Positions 17,001-25,851 of a stretch of DNA of 64,000 bases are shown here, in pieces. The DNA is taken from NCBI GenBank assembly GCA_964352855.1, contig CAYGTR010000010.1:16145-80144 (forward strand). Reading direction: 5' to 3'. The position numbers and the translations under genes are program-made. The number at the start of each line of letters is the position of its first letter. Position 1 is the first letter of the stretch. The notes beneath the pieces were generated by a model that was not told where the DNA came from, did no database searches, and saw only the letters and a program-made list of their open reading frames with translations. The stretch comes from Litorimonas sp964352855 (lineage in GTDB: Bacteria > Pseudomonadota > Alphaproteobacteria > Caulobacterales > Maricaulaceae).

Positions 17001-17567
17001 ATGGAATGGTTAAACCCGGTCAATGTCTATAATGGCTTGCAGGAATTCTTGGGGACAGGCGGAATTGTTTTGTTCGTCATCATGGTCGCAACATTTGCGA
17101 TGTGGACCTTTATTCTTGAACGCTTCGCCTATTATTTATTTGCTCACAAGCCTATCAAGGCGCGTCTCAAAAATGAGTGGGATGCCCGCTCAGATAAGCG
17201 CTCTTGGACGGCTCTTGCGATACGCGATGAAATGGTCAGCCAAGTCAAAGAACGTACGGACACAAATGTCGGTATCATTAAGACATTGGTCGCACTCGCG
17301 CCACTGCTGGGTCTTCTCGGCACCGTCACAGGCATGATCGAAGTGTTTGATACAATGGCTTTGTCAGGCTCTTCTAATGCACGCTTGATGGCGGGCGGTG
17401 TCTTTAAGGCGACGATCCCAACAATGGCGGGTATGACAGCGGCGTTATCCGGTCTGTATTTTTCAACCGTATTGCCGCGTTGGAGTGCTCGCGAGACAGC
17501 GCGTTTTGCGGATGACCTTCAGATTTTTGATGACAGCCCTGCTGCTGTCAGACCCATCAACGCCTAA
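17001..17567 (+). CDS. exbB: ExbB-type proton-channel protein
   Basis: A 188-residue inner-membrane protein of the MotA/TolQ/ExbB family without a periplasmic extension. Three membrane segments are visible: about 20-46 (GIVLFVIMVATFAMWTFILERF), about 93-115 (TLVALAPLLGLLGTVTGMIEVF, the family signature) and about 135-160 (KATIPTMAGMTAALSGLYFSTVLP). In complexes of known structure ExbB forms a pentamer around an ExbD dimer. Preceded by AAGGACGACAACG and followed 30 bp later by exbD. Confidence 0.9.
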   Translation: MEWLNPVNVYNGLQEFLGTGGIVLFVIMVATFAMWTFILERFAYYLFAHKPIKARLKNEWDARSDKRSWTALAIRDEMVSQVKERTDTNVGIIKTLVALAPLLGLLGTVTGMIEVFDTMALSGSSNARLMAGGVFKATIPTMAGMTAALSGLYFSTVLPRWSARETARFADDLQIFDDSPAAVRPINA

Positions 17568-17597
17568 GTCTTTGGCCCAACACAATAAGAGGACATT

Positions 17598-18011
17598 ATG
17601 AGACGCGGACGTAGAAACAACCAAGCTGATGAAGCCGATGTCGATATGACACCCATGTTGGACATCGTGTTCATCATGCTTATCTTCTTTATCGTGACGG
17701 CGACATTTTTGGATGAAACAGGGATTGACCTGACTCAGCCGCCACCCCCGCCTCCGGATATTAACCCTCCGCCTGATGCGCGTGCCATTACAGTATTTGT
17801 TGATGCCCGTAATCAATGTTCGGTTGATGAGCGCCGCACGGGATGTGATCGTGTGACCCTCGCCGTTGAACGTCTTTTGGCGGATAAGCCCGGGGCGAGT
17901 GTTATCCTTAGGATGGATGAGCGTTCTAAACACGAAATTTTGGTCGATTTGAAAGATGGTTTGGATGCAGGTGGGTTGGCTGTGAAAATTGAAGTTGTGA
18001 ATGTCGGCTAG
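17598..18011 (+). CDS. exbD: ExbD-type biopolymer transport protein (first copy)
   Basis: A 137-residue protein with a short basic cytoplasmic N-terminus, one membrane helix (about 22-42) and a periplasmic domain. The helix begins with DMTPMLDIVFIMLIFFIV, in which D22 is the conserved proton-pathway aspartate. The periplasmic part differs from the second copy by a Pro-rich linker (PPPPPPDINPPPDAR) and two cysteines (CSVDERRTGC) that could form a disulfide. RBS AGAGGA precedes the ATG. Confidence 0.9.
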   Translation: MRRGRRNNQADEADVDMTPMLDIVFIMLIFFIVTATFLDETGIDLTQPPPPPPDINPPPDARAITVFVDARNQCSVDERRTGCDRVTLAVERLLADKPGASVILRMDERSKHEILVDLKDGLDAGGLAVKIEVVNVG

Positions 18012-18128
18012 GTTTAAGTTTGTTTCATGATGCGGATTTTGCCCCAGCAACAGCCGATATATATGTTTGATAATCTCTATATGAAAAAGCGATTTGCAAA
18101 CGCTCAAAAAATGTGATAAGGTAACATT

Positions 18129-18524
18129 ATGGCAAGACGTAGTAGAGTGCAGGTTCCTGATGAGGATACAGAACTAAATATGACGCCTATGTTGGACGTT
18201 GTGTTTATTCTTCTTATCTTTTTCATCGTGACGTCTGTTTTCGTGAAAACGCCAGGTATTGACCCCAGTCAACCTGTGGCGTCGACAGATGGTGATGTAA
18301 AGCCGACGATTCTGATTGCCATTAATGAAGTGAACGAGATTTGGATTGATAAACGTCCATATTCTATTGAGGAAATTCGACCGATTATCACAACGATTCG
18401 TGATGAAAGCCCTAAGGCTGAGGCCATTATTAAGGCAGATCGGGATGCAGAAGTTGGTACCGTTATGGCGGTGCAGGCACTGATGCAGGATCTCAATATT
18501 AACACGCGTGTCGGTACCGAGTAA
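18129..18524 (+). CDS. exbD: ExbD-type biopolymer transport protein (second copy)
   Basis: A 131-residue ExbD paralogue. The helix starts with NMTPMLDVVFILLIFFIVTSVF and carries the conserved D23. The periplasmic domain has the usual ExbD pattern (PTILIAINEVNEIWIDKRPY ... KAEAIIKADRDAEVGTVMAVQALMQDLNI). It lies 117 bp after the first copy and 17 bp before tonB. ExbD functions as a dimer, so two different ExbD proteins may form a heterodimer in one ExbB pore. Confidence 0.9.
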   Translation: MARRSRVQVPDEDTELNMTPMLDVVFILLIFFIVTSVFVKTPGIDPSQPVASTDGDVKPTILIAINEVNEIWIDKRPYSIEEIRPIITTIRDESPKAEAIIKADRDAEVGTVMAVQALMQDLNINTRVGTE

Positions 18525-18541
18525 AGGAAAGGCAATTTATC

Positions 18542-19174
18542 ATGGGTAATAATACTTTTCGTTGGTTAGTGGGGATTCCCTTTGCGGCCCTTGTGACTGT
18601 AGCTTTATTTGTCTTGATGACAGTTCTGATTTCTGCGGAATTTAAGCCGCAGGAGAAACTCAAAGCCGCAAGCTTTGAGATTAACCCTAAGGTTGAAGAT
18701 ATTAAAGTCATTGAGCGTGAGACAGTTGTCGATAGAGTTCAGAAAGTTGTCACCCCGCCGCCGCCGCCCATGATTGAGCGCGCACAGGCCGATAAGCCTA
18801 CAGAAGCGATCGCGTCATTATCAGGTGCGATTCCTGAATTCGAAACACCTACAATTGATCGCTCTAGCTTTAAAATCGCCGTGTCTGATCGCGATGCGCA
18901 GCCTTTGGTGCGTATTCCGCCGATCATGCCAACACGTGCTGAAAAATCAGGTCACTGTAATGTTAAATTTGACGTGAGCCCCGAGGGTGCACCTTTTAAT
19001 GTTGTCGCGACTTATTGCACACAAAGCTTATTTGAGCGGGCATCTACGAAATCTGTAACGAAATGGAAATATAATCCTAAAATCGTTGATGGGCGTTCAG
19101 TTTCCCGTTCAGGTGTTGAGAGTAAGATTACATTCCGGCTTACAGATGAGCGTGGTAACATAATTCCTGAGTAA
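18542..19174 (+). CDS. tonB: TonB family energy-transducing protein (first copy)
   Basis: A 210-residue protein: short cytoplasmic tail, one membrane helix (about 8-30, VGIPFAALVTVALFVLMTVLI), a linker with a short Pro run (TPPPPPMIERAQ), and a C-terminal TonB domain (about 130-208) with HCNVKFDVSPEGAPFNVVATYC, KSVTKWKYNPKIVDGRSVSRSGVESKITFRL. The linker is much shorter than in E. coli TonB, a feature of TonB2-type proteins that act with TtpC. Both Cys of the C-terminal domain are shared with the second copy at 20913. Its ATG follows GGAAAGGCA. Confidence 0.88.
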   Translation: MGNNTFRWLVGIPFAALVTVALFVLMTVLISAEFKPQEKLKAASFEINPKVEDIKVIERETVVDRVQKVVTPPPPPMIERAQADKPTEAIASLSGAIPEFETPTIDRSSFKIAVSDRDAQPLVRIPPIMPTRAEKSGHCNVKFDVSPEGAPFNVVATYCTQSLFERASTKSVTKWKYNPKIVDGRSVSRSGVESKITFRLTDERGNIIPE

Positions 19175-19289
19175 TCATATTGCTGGTTACTCTTCGCAAG
19201 CGACCTTGTGTCACTTGCAGGCCTTTTATTCTTGCGACACGAGTATCCATCGGAATGTATAAAAGGTTTGAGGCTTAGTTAAGGAGAAC

Positions 19290-20783
19290 GTGATGACATA
19301 TTCATTGAAAAAAATGATCAGAAACGGATTTAGCGCAAGCGCTTTTGTACTTGCTAGCGTGACGATGGTTGCTGCAATCGCACCGATGTCTGCTCATGCG
19401 CAGGATGAGGCAGCCCAAGAAGGACGTCAATTTTCCGCTAAAGCCGGTGAAATTGTTAATGCTGCGAATGAATTAGTCACAGCCAACCAATTCCAAGCTG
19501 CAATTAGTAAGTTAAATGAAGCGCTAGCTCTGCCTGATCTTAATCCATACGAAAAAGCGATTACGTATCAAATTCAAGGTACGGCTTATTATGAATTGAA
19601 TAATTATGGCGGCGCCATCCAAGCTTTTGAAAATGCGATTAGCTCAGGTGGTTTACTACCTAATGAAGCTTCATCCCTACGAGTCAATATTGCTCAGCTT
19701 TTGATCGGTAATGGTCAATTTGCTCAGGGCGCGCAAATGCTTGAGAACTACCTTGCGAGTGGTGGGCAAGAGCAGCCGAAATATGTTGAATATATTATGC
19801 AAGCTTGGGTGCAGGACGAGAATTATTCACGGGCTTTACCATGGGCTGAAAAATGGTTTCGAAATGCAAGCCCGAAAGAGCGTAAGCATTTCGATCTTTT
19901 GAACTTTCTTTATAACACGCTGAATATGCCTGCTAAACAGGCTGATATCGTGAAGCAGATGATTAACCGTTGGCCTGAAGATAAATCGCTTTGGGATGCG
20001 TGGGCGTCTATGCTAGCCAATGGCGGACGCGAGCAAGAAGCGTTTGAAGTCAATAAAATGCTTTATCTGGGCGGCGCTTTAAGTTCTGAACAAGATTTGA
20101 TGAAGGTTGTTCAATATTATAGCTTTTATGATATGCCGTTCCAAGCGGCTGAAATTCTCGAACGTGAAATGAAAAATGGTCGTATCACACGTGACTCTGC
20201 AAAAATGGTTCAGCTGTCTAACCTGTTCCGTCAGGCGCGTGAATATAAGCGTGCCATTCCTATTCTAGAGCAAGCAGCTGCCAGTGCCGGCCAAGCCAAG
20301 CTTTACGCGGATTTAGGCGAGGCGCTCTATAATGAAGGTCAATGTGAAAAAGCTGAAACGGCCTTTAAAGAAGCGATTAATCGCGGTTATGATGCGGGTA
20401 AATCTTGGATGCTAATTGCGACATGCCGTTATGAGTCAACGCAAAAAGACGCGCAATTGACTTGTGATATGAGCTCGGAGCAAATGGCGTCCGCGCCGAT
20501 TACACGTAGCCGTAATTCGGCTGTTGAGGCGTTCTCTCAAGTGCCAAATGGCTCTCGTGAAAATCGAAATGCCAAAAAATGGATATCTTTCATTCGCGCT
20601 GAACGTGACGCCTTTGATCGTCGTTGCGAGTTTGAGAAAAACATTGAGCGTGAGCTTTGCTATCAGCAGATCAAAGGCGCCTATGATAATGAGATTTTCA
20701 GCGGAAAATTGGAAGTTCCTGAGGAATGTATCAAATTCAAAGAGGATTACGATGCCGCCTATGTTGTGAGAACAACAGGCTAA
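19290..20783 (+). CDS. Periplasmic TPR protein of the TonB operon
   Basis: A 497-residue secreted protein. Signal peptide (SAFVLASVTMVAAIAPMSAHAQ, cleavage near residue 38) followed by tetratricopeptide repeats, seen as repeated helix pairs (for example KAITYQIQGTAYYELNNYGGAIQAFENAI, ARALPWAEKWF-like and AKLYADLGEALYNEGQCEKAETAFKEAI). The C-terminal region has four to five Cys (about 390-480). TPR proteins are a standard last member of DUF3450/TtpC/ExbBD/TonB operons and in Vibrio the homologue TtpB or TtpA-like proteins are linked to TonB2 function. A GTG (19290) directly before ATG 19293 makes the exact start uncertain; GGAGAAC precedes. Confidence 0.82.
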   Translation: MMTYSLKKMIRNGFSASAFVLASVTMVAAIAPMSAHAQDEAAQEGRQFSAKAGEIVNAANELVTANQFQAAISKLNEALALPDLNPYEKAITYQIQGTAYYELNNYGGAIQAFENAISSGGLLPNEASSLRVNIAQLLIGNGQFAQGAQMLENYLASGGQEQPKYVEYIMQAWVQDENYSRALPWAEKWFRNASPKERKHFDLLNFLYNTLNMPAKQADIVKQMINRWPEDKSLWDAWASMLANGGREQEAFEVNKMLYLGGALSSEQDLMKVVQYYSFYDMPFQAAEILEREMKNGRITRDSAKMVQLSNLFRQAREYKRAIPILEQAAASAGQAKLYADLGEALYNEGQCEKAETAFKEAINRGYDAGKSWMLIATCRYESTQKDAQLTCDMSSEQMASAPITRSRNSAVEAFSQVPNGSRENRNAKKWISFIRAERDAFDRRCEFEKNIERELCYQQIKGAYDNEIFSGKLEVPEECIKFKEDYDAAYVVRTTG

Positions 20784-20804
20784 AGTTTCTATACATCAAT
20801 CATG

Positions 20805-20833
20805 AAAACCCGGCCGTGAGGTCGGGTTTTTTA
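20805..20833 (+). terminator. Intrinsic terminator of the TonB energising operon
   Basis: Stem AAAACCCGGCC with GGTCGGGTTTT around a GTGA loop, ending in a T-run, 22 bp after the TPR gene stop. One G-T or bulge position interrupts the stem. It separates the operon from the second tonB. Confidence 0.88.
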
Positions 20834-20857
20834 TTGCGTGTTCCTCTTTTCCATTTA

Positions 20858-20886
20858 TTGACAATTATATTATTATGTAATAACAT
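20858..20886 (+). promoter_or_regulatory. Sigma-70-like promoter of the second tonB
   Basis: TTGACA (20858-20863, perfect -35) and TAACAT (20881-20886, -10 with four of six consensus bases) separated by exactly 17 bp, 27 bp before the ATG. Confidence 0.6.
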
Positions 20887-20890
20887 TACA
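20876..20890. promoter_or_regulatory. Operator-like dyad TGTAATAACATTACA overlapping the -10 box
   Basis: TGTAAT-AAC-ATTACA is a perfect 6-bp-arm dyad placed over the -10 element; larger flanking arms AATTATATT and AATATAATT add outer symmetry. The position implies repression. The form resembles Fur-family (Zur-type) AT-rich dyads of alphaproteobacteria, but the regulator is not determined. Confidence 0.5.
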
Positions 20891-20912
20891 ATATAATTAT
20901 AAGGAGGGAATA

Positions 20913-21533
20913 ATGAATTTATTTTTCAGATATAGTGTCGGGACGCCTTTGGCTGCTGCAGTCACTGTTGGTATAACGTTAACTATGGCAGGATTGATCG
21001 CCACAGAATTTAAAGCCGAAGAGAAATTGGAGAGCTATGATTTTGTGATCAATTCTATACCGGAAGATGTGCCGCCTGTCTTACCAAAGACAGAGATAGA
21101 GCCGCTGAAAGAGGTTGAGGTACCGCCGGCGCCACCACAAACCGGAATAGACATAACAGATAAAGTCGTTGAATCGCCTTATGTCCCGAAAAAGATCATT
21201 GCTGAAATACCAAAGGACATTACTCTAGCTTCATTCACACCTGCGGACACGGATCAGCAACCGATATTGCGCTTCCCACCAGCCATGCCGCAACGGGCTG
21301 ATCGCTCCGGTCATTGTGACGTCCGTTTTAATGTAAGCGCTCAAGGTGTGCCTTATGACATTGAAACAACTTATTGCACGCAATCCTTATTTGAACGCAC
21401 AACCCTAAAATCCGTGGCCAATTGGAAATACCGCCCGCGCATCCAGAATGGTCAAGCCGTGGTGATGGTGGGTGTGACAAACCGCGTTGTTTATCGACTG
21501 ACGGATGAACGCGGTCATCTCATCCCGGAATAA
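20913..21533 (+). CDS. tonB: TonB family energy-transducing protein (second copy)
   Basis: A 206-residue paralogue of the TonB at 18542. It has the same design: N-terminal membrane helix (about 9-30), a Pro/Glu/Val-rich linker (VPPVLPKTEIEPLKEVEVPPAPP), and the C-terminal domain with HCDVRFNVSAQGVPYDIETTYCTQSLFERTTLKSVANWKY, closely parallel to copy one, including the two Cys and the DERGHLIPE end. AAGGAGGG lies 9 bp before the ATG, a very strong ribosome binding site. It stands alone behind its own promoter and operator, which suggests it swaps into the ExbB/D complex under a specific condition. Confidence 0.88.
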   Translation: MNLFFRYSVGTPLAAAVTVGITLTMAGLIATEFKAEEKLESYDFVINSIPEDVPPVLPKTEIEPLKEVEVPPAPPQTGIDITDKVVESPYVPKKIIAEIPKDITLASFTPADTDQQPILRFPPAMPQRADRSGHCDVRFNVSAQGVPYDIETTYCTQSLFERTTLKSVANWKYRPRIQNGQAVVMVGVTNRVVYRLTDERGHLIPE

Positions 21534-21540
21534 GTAACGA

Positions 21541-21565
21541 TGGGTAAGGTGCTAAACCTTACCCA
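21541..21565. terminator. Shared hairpin between convergent tonB and oligopeptidase B genes
   Basis: Perfect 10-bp stem TGGGTAAGGT/ACCTTACCCA with a 5-nt loop, overlapping the stop codon of the minus-strand peptidase gene. It lacks a T-run on either side, so termination would be weak; it may instead protect both mRNA ends. Confidence 0.45.
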
Positions 21566-23684
21566 CTGTTGCCAAGGCAAACGCATATTCCAGCGCTGTT
21601 TCTTTGAGCGAGTCATATCGCCCGGACTCACCTTGATGTCCGGCTTCCATATTGGTTTTTAATAAAATGGGGGCAGGGCCTGTTTGGTGATCCCGTAATT
21701 TCGCAGCCCATTTTGCGGGTTCCCAATAGGTTACACGCGGATCTGTCAGTCCACCTGTAATTAAGGTTGACGGATAGGCCTTTTTTTCTACCTGATCATA
21801 GGGAGAATATTCCATGATGTTATCATAGGCCTCACTGTCTTCTAACGGGTTCCCCCATTCCGGCCATTCAGGCGGTGTCAGAGGCAGGGTGACGTCCGAC
21901 ATCGTATTGATGACATCGACAAAAGGCACAGCAGCAATGGCTCCCGCAAAAAGCTCAGGCGCTTGATTGATAGCCGCCCCGACGAGCAAACCACCGGCAG
22001 AGCCGCCATGCGCGACAAGTCGACCTTTTGCTGAGTAATTCAAGTCACAAAGGCCACGTCCTACGTCGATAAAATCATTAAATGTGTTGATTTTCTTCTC
22101 TAACTTACCGTCGAGATACCATTGATAGCCCTTTGCCATACCTCCACGAATATGGGCGATCGCATAGATAAACCCTCTATCCACCAGAGATAAGGTGGTC
22201 GTGCGGAAGGCCGCGGGGATGGTAATGCCGTATGACCCATAACCGTAAAGCAGTAACGGCGCAGACCCGTCGACTTTTGTCTTCGCTAAACGCAGCAAGG
22301 TCACAGGGATGTCTTCGCCGTCACGGGCTTTGATCGAAATACGCTCGGTCACATAATCCTTGGGGTTATGACCGCTCGGGACGATTTGTTCTTTCACCAA
22401 CTGTCTGTCTTTCGTCGCCATGTCATAAGCATAAATTTGAGATGGCGTTGTCGGCGAAGCATAGGAGAAATAAAGACGTTGCGTGTCATATTCATATCCC
22501 GAGACCAACCCCAACCCGTAAGCAGGCTCATTCATCTCGATCGTATGTTCGTCATGCGTGCGCATGTCACGAATGACAATGCGTGGCAGGGCATCTTTGC
22601 GCTCTAACCGAACGAGAAAATTGGCAAAAGTTTCCATTCCGAGGATGAGGGTCCCAGGCTTATGCGGGATAAAGTCTTGCCAATTTTCAGCAGGTGACGG
22701 CCCGTCAGAGACTTTGATTTGAAAGTCGACGGCGTCACCTGCATTGGTCAATATATAGGTCTGCCCGCCTTGATCGCTGAGGTTGTATTCCAGCCCCTCA
22801 ACGCGTTCCGCAAAGCAGACGGCTTTGGATTCGGGTTTATTGGACGCAATGCGCCAAACCTCTGATGTTGTGTGGTTATGTGCGCTGATTTCAATATGAC
22901 GCATATCATCTGATGAACCCACACCGACAAAAAACCCGGGGTTCTCTTCTTTGTAGACGCAAACGGGTTTGGCTTTGGGATTGAAAACATCCTGACGCAT
23001 GACGGCGTGGGGGCGTTGGCTCTCGTCGCGTTCCACCCAAAAAAGGGTTCGGGAATCATCTGCCCAAATCAAGTCCCCGGCTGATTTATCGATAGACGTT
23101 TGTATTGGCGGCTCGTCTGACGCGAGCTTTTGCAAAGCCACATGATAGTTTTCAGACCCTTTTCCATCAACGCCGTAAGCCACCCATTGATGATCAGGAC
23201 TATGCGATACAGCGCCAAGATCAAAATAGCCTTTGTAATCTTTCGAGAGTGCTTCGGCGTCCAAAACGGTTTCGGCCTTGGGTAAAATATCATCTGACAG
23301 AATGAGTGGGGCGTGGCTGTCGCTGTGTCTGATGCGTGCATAAACACCGTGCTGATCGCCTGTACGGTAATGATGGAAATATGCCCAGTCTCCATCCGGT
23401 AGAGGGGTGCTCGCGGCTTCGGGTTCCAGTCGGCCCTTTAGTTCTTCGAAAAGACGCATTTTCAAATCGTCTAGGGGGGATAAAACAGCTTCCGTATAAG
23501 CATTCTCGGCTTCGAGATAAGCCCGAATATCGGCATTAAGCTGCGTAGGATCGCGCATGACGGCTTGCCAGTTCTCGTCCTTCATCCATGCATAATCATC
23601 AATACGCGCGCGCCCGACTTGTTCGGTCTTTAGGGGGCGTTTCTCGGCTTTGGGCGGCGTTGTGCCAGATTGAAAAAGAAGCAT
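21552..23684 (-). CDS. Oligopeptidase B-like S9 family serine peptidase
   Basis: A 710-residue cytoplasmic peptidase of the prolyl oligopeptidase family. N-terminal part (about 1-420) is a beta-propeller; the C-terminal alpha/beta-hydrolase part carries the triad S562 in GGSAGG, D648 in GGLTDPRV and H683 in AGHQGESGR. The segments AHIRGGMAKGYQWY and YGSYGI and the acidic NTFNDFIDV stretch are typical of oligopeptidase B (PtrB), which cleaves short peptides after Lys or Arg. Length fits the family. No signal peptide. Single gene with a 250-bp upstream region. Confidence 0.92.
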   Translation of the reverse strand: MLLFQSGTTPPKAEKRPLKTEQVGRARIDDYAWMKDENWQAVMRDPTQLNADIRAYLEAENAYTEAVLSPLDDLKMRLFEELKGRLEPEAASTPLPDGDWAYFHHYRTGDQHGVYARIRHSDSHAPLILSDDILPKAETVLDAEALSKDYKGYFDLGAVSHSPDHQWVAYGVDGKGSENYHVALQKLASDEPPIQTSIDKSAGDLIWADDSRTLFWVERDESQRPHAVMRQDVFNPKAKPVCVYKEENPGFFVGVGSSDDMRHIEISAHNHTTSEVWRIASNKPESKAVCFAERVEGLEYNLSDQGGQTYILTNAGDAVDFQIKVSDGPSPAENWQDFIPHKPGTLILGMETFANFLVRLERKDALPRIVIRDMRTHDEHTIEMNEPAYGLGLVSGYEYDTQRLYFSYASPTTPSQIYAYDMATKDRQLVKEQIVPSGHNPKDYVTERISIKARDGEDIPVTLLRLAKTKVDGSAPLLLYGYGSYGITIPAAFRTTTLSLVDRGFIYAIAHIRGGMAKGYQWYLDGKLEKKINTFNDFIDVGRGLCDLNYSAKGRLVAHGGSAGGLLVGAAINQAPELFAGAIAAVPFVDVINTMSDVTLPLTPPEWPEWGNPLEDSEAYDNIMEYSPYDQVEKKAYPSTLITGGLTDPRVTYWEPAKWAAKLRDHQTGPAPILLKTNMEAGHQGESGRYDSLKETALEYAFALATVGKV

Positions 23685-23931
23685 TATGTTAAGTCCGATA
23701 TTTTCCGAGAAGGCGTTATGAAAACAATAGGTCGTTAATCGTTTACGCTGACTTGGGTATAGTAGCCCTTAAATCAATAGGTTGAAGGCGGCTTTTCAAA
23801 CTTTTGTGGAGAAAAGTCATGGTAACCCAATATGGCAACTAAAAAAGTCACGCTTGATTAACGCTCTTTGTTTACGCTTTAGCTTACAATTGCCCGAATC
23901 ATTCAATCCGGGTGTAGGAGTTATCGTCTGA

Positions 23932-25191
23932 ATGGTCTCAATGCCGGCACAATCGCATAAAATGCGCTCTGATGGCATACCTGCCGCTGCGGGAACGGTG
24001 CAAGCCTTCCCGCCCATGAAAGACAGTGATACGCGCCGCCAATTGGCGAAACGTCTCGCAGATGTTATTTGTATTCCTGCCAGCCAACTCACACCGCAAG
24101 AACGCCATATGGCGGGCGACGTTTTAGTTGAGCTTCTGCGCAGCGCAGATTTAGATTTGCGCGAAAGCGTTGCTAAGCGCTTGGTCATGTTAAATGAAGC
24201 GCCGCGCACTATTCTGATTATCTTGGCCAAAGATGACATTCGGGTCGCGCGCCATATCTTGGAAGACTGTCTGACTTTAACTGACTCTGATCTCATTCAG
24301 ATAACACAAAAAGTGTCCGGAGAGCACCGCAAAGTAATTGCACATAGACGAAATCTTTCAGACTCTGTTGTTGATGCCTGTGTACAATTTTTAGAAGAGG
24401 ACGTTGTTGAAACCCTTTTGAAGAACACAGGGGCAAATTTTAGCGAAACGGCGCTTCAGCGCATCCTCACAGTTTCGCGTAATCATGCGCCTTATGTTGA
24501 ATTGTTAAATAAACGTGTGGAACTACGTCCCAGTCATGGCCTGACGATGTTTTGGTGGGCGGATGGACCAACACGAAAGAAAATACTTCACCGTTTTGGA
24601 GTTACGCGAAATGTCTTGCAAGAGACGTGCGGTGACCTTTTCGCCAGAGCCGCAGCTGAAGGGTGGAGCGACTCGGGTGTCAGAAAAGCCCTTCAATTTA
24701 TCGAGCGTCGTCAACGTAATCGCGCCGCGATTTCACGTAGCGAATATGAGGGGTTGGAAGCCGCCATTGAAGCCGCAGCCGCGAGTGGACTTGACCGAAA
24801 GCTTATCGAAGAAATCGCCTACATGTCAGGTATTAAACCCGCGACAGGGGCACAAATTATGACGGATAAAGGTGGTGAAGCGATTGCCATTTTATGTAAA
24901 GCAACCGGCTTGAAGCGTGATATGATGGAAAAAATTTGGCGGGGTTTATTTCGACCCGCCGTTAATGAAGAAGGTGAAGCGCACCCGGACCTTGTACGTG
25001 TCACAGAAACATATGACACGATATCAACGGATAAAGCGCAAACTGTTTTACGCTATTGGAATTGGTCTCTGACTTCATCTCTCAACAAAGACGTGCTTCG
25101 TTATATTAAAGACGGCGTTATTCCGAGAGAAGAAGAACATGGTGCTGCTGCGATTACGGCCGCCCTTGTCTTTGGGCATCGTCGCAGTTGA
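23932..25191 (+). CDS. DUF2336 domain protein
   Basis: A 419-residue cytoplasmic protein of the alphaproteobacterial DUF2336 family, which consists of HEAT-like alpha-helical repeats. Visible features: DTRRQLAKRLADVICIPA, LDLRESVAKRLVMLNEAPRTILIILAKDDIRVARHILEDC, and HRKVIAHRRNLSDSVVDACVQFLEEDVVETLLKNTGANFSETALQRIL (about 30-180), then further helical repeats to the end. No catalytic motif is evident; the function is not known to me. The ATG is preceded by TAGGAG; TTG/ATG alternatives exist a few codons inside. Confidence 0.8.
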   Translation: MVSMPAQSHKMRSDGIPAAAGTVQAFPPMKDSDTRRQLAKRLADVICIPASQLTPQERHMAGDVLVELLRSADLDLRESVAKRLVMLNEAPRTILIILAKDDIRVARHILEDCLTLTDSDLIQITQKVSGEHRKVIAHRRNLSDSVVDACVQFLEEDVVETLLKNTGANFSETALQRILTVSRNHAPYVELLNKRVELRPSHGLTMFWWADGPTRKKILHRFGVTRNVLQETCGDLFARAAAEGWSDSGVRKALQFIERRQRNRAAISRSEYEGLEAAIEAAAASGLDRKLIEEIAYMSGIKPATGAQIMTDKGGEAIAILCKATGLKRDMMEKIWRGLFRPAVNEEGEAHPDLVRVTETYDTISTDKAQTVLRYWNWSLTSSLNKDVLRYIKDGVIPREEEHGAAAITAALVFGHRRS

Positions 25192-25356
25192 TCTTTATTA
25201 CGCGATTTCTTGCATAAATAATCCACAAAACATTTCTCGCCTAAGGCCCTGATTTGCCTTTTAATGACAACATAAGCCCGTTATGACTTTTCAAAGAGGT
25301 GTTGAAGCGCCCGTTTGAGTATATTTAGGTGATTAAGGGTCAGGAGCGCTTAGAGC

Positions 25357-25851
25357 GTGTTTCGTTTTAGTTTAATTTTAGCGCTCGCGTTGTCCGCCAC
25401 ATGGGTGACTCTGTCCGGTTACTTTACGCCTATGCTACTCACACTTGGGGCGATCTCAGTCGTCTTTGTTGTGGCTTTATCTATACGTATGAAGATCGTG
25501 GACAATGAAACGGCCCCTTATTTGATGATCCCTTTAACATTGTCATATTTTGTTTGGCTGTTTATCGAGATTATTAAAGCAAATGTGACTGTTGTGAAAG
25601 CTGTGCTACGCCCCGATATGGAAGTATCACCTACGCTGGCAAAAATCCCGCTTCCGCAAAGAGAGGATATCAGCAAGGTGATGTTTGCGAACTCCATCAC
25701 ACTTACGCCCGGAACCGTGAGCGTCTTGATAGAAGAGGATTATATTTTGGTGCATTCGCTGCTCACAGAAATGAGTGACCCCTCTGACTTTACTGAAATG
25801 GGCGTCAAAGCGGCTTGGGCTGTCGGCGAGAATGTGGAACCAAATCTGTGA
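25357..25851 (+). CDS. mrpE: Mrp Na+/H+ antiporter subunit E
   Basis: First gene of an Mrp-type (MnhA-G) monovalent cation/proton antiporter operon. The 164-residue product has two or three N-terminal membrane helices and the MrpE pattern (LSYFVWLFIEIIKANVTVVKAVL, then MFANSITLTPGTVSVLIEEDYILVHSL). GTG start with CAGGAG upstream. Its TGA overlaps the GTG of mrpF (GTGA), so translation is coupled. Subunit E is needed for complex assembly rather than ion translocation itself. Confidence 0.9.
   Translation: MFRFSLILALALSATWVTLSGYFTPMLLTLGAISVVFVVALSIRMKIVDNETAPYLMIPLTLSYFVWLFIEIIKANVTVVKAVLRPDMEVSPTLAKIPLPQREDISKVMFANSITLTPGTVSVLIEEDYILVHSLLTEMSDPSDFTEMGVKAAWAVGENVEPNL

Noticed and set aside
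17463..18107. 214-codon minus-strand frame over the first exbD
   Set aside because: Antisense to exbB/exbD, no recognisable protein features.
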